Shown here one piece after another: positions 61,046 through 64,000 of a DNA stretch of 64,000 bases. Position 1 is the stretch's first letter. Each line of letters starts with the position of its first letter. Location: NCBI RefSeq assembly GCF_000003605.2, contig NW_003110974.1, forward strand, positions 425,482 through 489,481. Reading direction: 5' to 3'. The notes under the pieces were generated by a model. The model searched no databases. It had not been told where the DNA came from and saw nothing but the letters and a program-made list of their open reading frames with translations. This stretch comes from Saccoglossus kowalevskii (taxonomy: Eukaryota; Hemichordata; Enteropneusta; Harrimaniidae). Position numbers and translations under genes: made by a program.

Positions 61046-61390
61046 ATGTTTAACAAAATAAAAAAACGGCATATTTTTTTTTCATTTTTCAAGTTACAAA
61101 ACATATTACTTTTACTTGTTTTGTTGTTTTTGAAAACAATTTATTTCTTTATCACCATACGAAATAAATGTGTTCATGTGACTGAATGCTTATTAAGTTC
61201 AATCGACATTGAAATTACTTGTGCGACACCATATTTGCATGGTATACTGAAATGTTCGTCCCAATGTTCAATTAAATCCGCTTGTTTTGTTTTCAAAGCT
61301 ACAGTTAGTAATATTGTATACGATGATGTCTGTCAGTGTTTTGTTACTTGTCTCTCGTATATTGCAATTACACATATATTCAGACCATGA
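61046..61390 (+). CDS. Candidate Cys-rich secreted or membrane protein fragment
   Basis: The 114-codon frame from a real ATG begins with a lysine-rich lead and a long hydrophobic segment (ILLLLVLLFLKTIYFFI, about residues 20-36), which would act as signal or anchor. A Cys-rich part follows, in which CSSQCSIKSACFVFK and a later CQC resemble the core of a PAN/Apple domain (C-x3-C-x5-C-x-x-F). Just past the stop another frame is open and Thr-rich, as linkers after such domains often are, so a frameshift is possible. The resemblance is weak and the first half is AT-driven. It could be a relic or chance. Confidence 0.25.
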   Translation: MFNKIKKRHIFFSFFKLQNILLLLVLLFLKTIYFFITIRNKCVHVTECLLSSIDIEITCATPYLHGILKCSSQCSIKSACFVFKATVSNIVYDDVCQCFVTCLSYIAITHIFRP

Positions 61391-62466
61391 CTCTTGGTGT
61401 TGAGTACTGACAGACCATCACCTGGTGGTTTATTATCAATTATATTGATAATTGCAGCTGTAATAAAAGTACCACACCAATCATCATTGCATTTACATTC
61501 ATCACAACCACAACCAACTTCAACACTACTATTGCCTTATGTTCTTTCCAAGATCCGTTACTTGTCACCTAATACTTCATATTAAATTCTGCCATTAGAT
61601 TAGAATAAACACTTTGCATTGTATTCCTACTTTGGATCATTTTATATTGCCAGATATTATCGGCTTTGATTTCAGTGAACGCTTGACGCTATCAACTTCG
61701 AACACATATGTATTGCAACTAACTATTATTACAGCGCCCCCTATTTTTTACATTGTACATCAGTCTTATAACCGACACCTTTTTCTTAATTTTGACCTTC
61801 CCACGCACACATTGTAAACCTCATCGGGTAACCACGTTAGCGATTGCATTACATTTGTAGTATGAAAATATGGAGAGTATTTCCACGATTAATGCAGTTT
61901 ATCTTTGTATGCGACCATGACAATTCAGCATAGGTACACTTTATTGCTAGTGAAACTAGATAACACTCGGAAAAGATACTCACCCGCACCCGTGTTCTTC
62001 AATATGAGTGATCTTATCAACTTCACAGGCCTAGGTCATACAATAGACACTACGATTGCATAGATACAACTAAAAACGTACAAGTATTTGGCAAATCTGT
62101 TGCATTGACTGACAATCGACCTTCAGATTTAACCAAATTTGCCAATTTGTGTCAAATTTGGTGAAATTGTGCGTTTTTGGTTTGGAGTTCTATTTCTAAC
62201 ATACATACAAACATACTTTTGACAGGGTTGCATGAGTCGCATTGGAATATATGTGTATAACCTTTGAAGGCGGAAACAATTCTATTGTCGTGGAGTTCCA
62301 TTGCTAAACATACACGCCTACTGTGAACTTAACGTTCCCTCCTTAAAATTTAACTGTATCAAGCAACGCCAATTATGAATTTTATCGGATGATTGGTCAA
62401 TACGGCATTGCATTCCATAGTATATGCAACTGATTTACAATAGTTAAAGCGCTACTGCTGTCAGGG
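61391..62466. other. Intergenic DNA with short plus-strand frames
   Basis: Frames at 61394-61585 and 61614-61817 have no domains. On the minus strand, AGGGGGCGCTG at about 61732-61742 is a CTCF-like core. A perfect 10-bp hairpin (ACCAAATTTG / CAAATTTGGT) lies at 62133-62163. Confidence 0.35.
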
Positions 62467-62540
62467 GTGTTCGATTACGTGAACACACAATGTATCAAAC
62501 ACGCGTTACATACATCGCTATGAGTCCCACATCAAACACG
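62467..62540 (+). repeat. Short palindromic dispersed repeat, copy 2 (74 bp)
   Basis: Related to 30406-30482 over its full length. It starts GTGTTCGATTACGTG and ends ATCAAACACG. Confidence 0.55.
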
Positions 62541-64000
62541 TCTTAATATGTTGCATGATAAGTATGTATTGAAATGTTCTTTATGAGACACATAAAATAA
62601 TATTGATCATGTGTTTTGTTGGTTTGATTGGTTTGACATTTGTGCATGTATATTCCACTCACATATATCACATGGCTAAGTAGAGTGAAGATATCCAACC
62701 TCATTAAGAAGTATAACTATAATATCTGAAACACTGTTGCAGATAGAAAATATGTTTGGTATTATGAACGTATTACGACTGAAATAATGTGTTGTATTAT
62801 GAACATTACGACTTAAAAATAACATGACCACATATGGTCATGTGAACACATTAATGCGTATAACTGATTGCTGAGTCACGGTTGTCATAATGGAAGCATT
62901 GAACAAAAGATTTGACAAACATAAGAGTTGTTTGTAAGAGAACTCATTAAAACTTAAAAGCACATGGCTCGTTCATATCTGGGAAACCATATCCTGATCA
63001 CTGGAATGGGTAAACACATGAAACCAAATTAATTTTGAACTCATGAATATAAATATTTTAACTGCCATAATGGAAATCACATGACCTTTTTAATATTTCT
63101 CTTGTTCTTCCTTTTTTGTGATACAATGAGAACGATGGAATGCTATCATTTTCTCTGTGATGACAGAGAATCATATGAACTAGTGCACATATTTTTCACG
63201 TTCGTGATTGGTCACATGGTTTAGCGTATCCATATCGATATAAAGCTAACCGTAAGTGCTCAAACATACTTCCAGTGCTCTCAGCGGTGATTTTTTTTCT
63301 TTGTAGCAACAACACTATCTATCTATTTTACCACTAATAAAATATATATCACATCATTTTACTAAAATTATTAATTCAAAGAATATTGTGAAAATCTTAT
63401 AAAGAACGATTAATCACATAGCTCTGAAATAAATTGGTATACATCATGTACTCGCCAAGAACATTAAAGTTTGAGAATGTACTGATAATTGGTCACGTGG
63501 TTCGGCAGCCATGCTGGATTTAAGAAAATCCGTATATGCACAATTTTCTTACTTCTGAGGGTCTCAGTGATGGGATGTTTTATTGTTATAGCATTTGCCA
63601 CGGATTGTGAACATTAATATTTTTATTATTTTAGTAACATGCAGGTTAAATTCTGTTTGACTTCTAACAATCTCACTTATATCTAATATATAACAACTGT
63701 AACAGCTAATACCATTTCTTCATAAACAGTATAACTATAGCTAAACCATTTTACATAGTTTATAAAATGTTCTGCCCAGCAAAACTGTGCCACCTATCAC
63801 CCATCCACGTTACAAGAGCACTTTGCCGCTAGAGGGTGCGATGTATAGTTCCTAGCGGGAATTCACTTTCGTTACTGAAAGCAAACGTTCGCCCAGCAGA
63901 TAACATTCAAGTTGTCATTTCTGAGTGTTATCTCTCAATACATTATTATTAGAAGCAAACAACTGTGTAAATAAATGTTATCACAAAGTATGCACTCGGT
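62541..64000. other. AT-rich DNA with scattered motif candidates
   Basis: No gene. TGATTGGTCACATGGTT (63207) and TAATTGGTCACGTGGTT (63487) are a pair of similar words holding an inverted CCAAT box and an E-box. CCGCTAGAGGGTGC at 63826-63839 resembles a CTCF site. Confidence 0.35.

Noticed and set aside
63236-63262. Second TATA-like promoter (GATATAAAG)
   Set aside because: The initiator is weak and no convincing frame follows.
1-64000. CRISPR arrays, bacterial operons, rRNA genes, origins
   Set aside because: No regularly spaced repeats with unique spacers, no ribosome-binding-site-driven gene clusters and no rRNA-like sequence; the window is eukaryotic in character.

Overview
This window looks like nuclear DNA of an invertebrate animal; the phylum cannot be fixed from sequence alone. 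It is AT-rich and gene-poor. It has no long operon-like reading frames, and carries metazoan transposon classes (mariner, Gypsy-like LTR, CR1/L2-like LINE, foldback MITEs), several microsatellites and one 377-bp assembly gap. Reading frames that look real are short, with intron-style splice signals. The one clear exception is a seven-transmembrane receptor.

The only confidently recognised host gene is a rhodopsin-class (class A) peptide-type GPCR on the minus strand at 21159-22208. It has ERY, NPLIY, the TM2 aspartate and the disulfide cysteines, but two unusual core residues (Ser at 5.50, Met at 6.48). About 1.4 kb beyond its stop, on the same strand, is an exon-like 131-nt segment (19598-19728) with good splice borders and an unrecognised product. 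Weaker coding candidates lie at 13133-13408, 13995-14228, 17002-17283, 32297-32644, 49586-49717 (one exact C2H2 zinc-finger pattern), 55170-55214, 59613 onward (TATA/initiator promoter before a signal-like peptide) and 61046-61390.

Most other interpretable sequence is mobile DNA. From the left: an old tandem duplication of about 770 bp (1370-3390) whose second unit is split by a 491-bp solo LTR with perfect target-site duplication; an old repeat block (6750-7620); a tRNA-like relic (7813-7950); a decayed Gypsy-type gag with PBS-like start (8675-9250); an inverted repeat pair with a small MITE between the arms (9601-11382); a degenerate tandem array (27960-28640); two copies of a foldback MITE (29087-29487, 45585-45970); a nearly complete but dead mariner (41356-42628); a LINE reverse-transcriptase relic lacking its catalytic core (46787-47525); a second degenerate array (48480-48780); and a second copy of the same LTR family (52034-52479) that contains the whole assembly gap.

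The strongest new observation is that LTR family. Both copies have exact 5-bp target duplications (ATGGG and GTCTT). Both keep a perfect three-unit heat-shock element close to the LTR start, and the complete copy has a TATA box and initiator. This points to a possibly heat-responsive retrotransposon family, and it explains the gap. No single multi-gene system was found. The rest of the window is AT-rich DNA in which I see no supportable gene.
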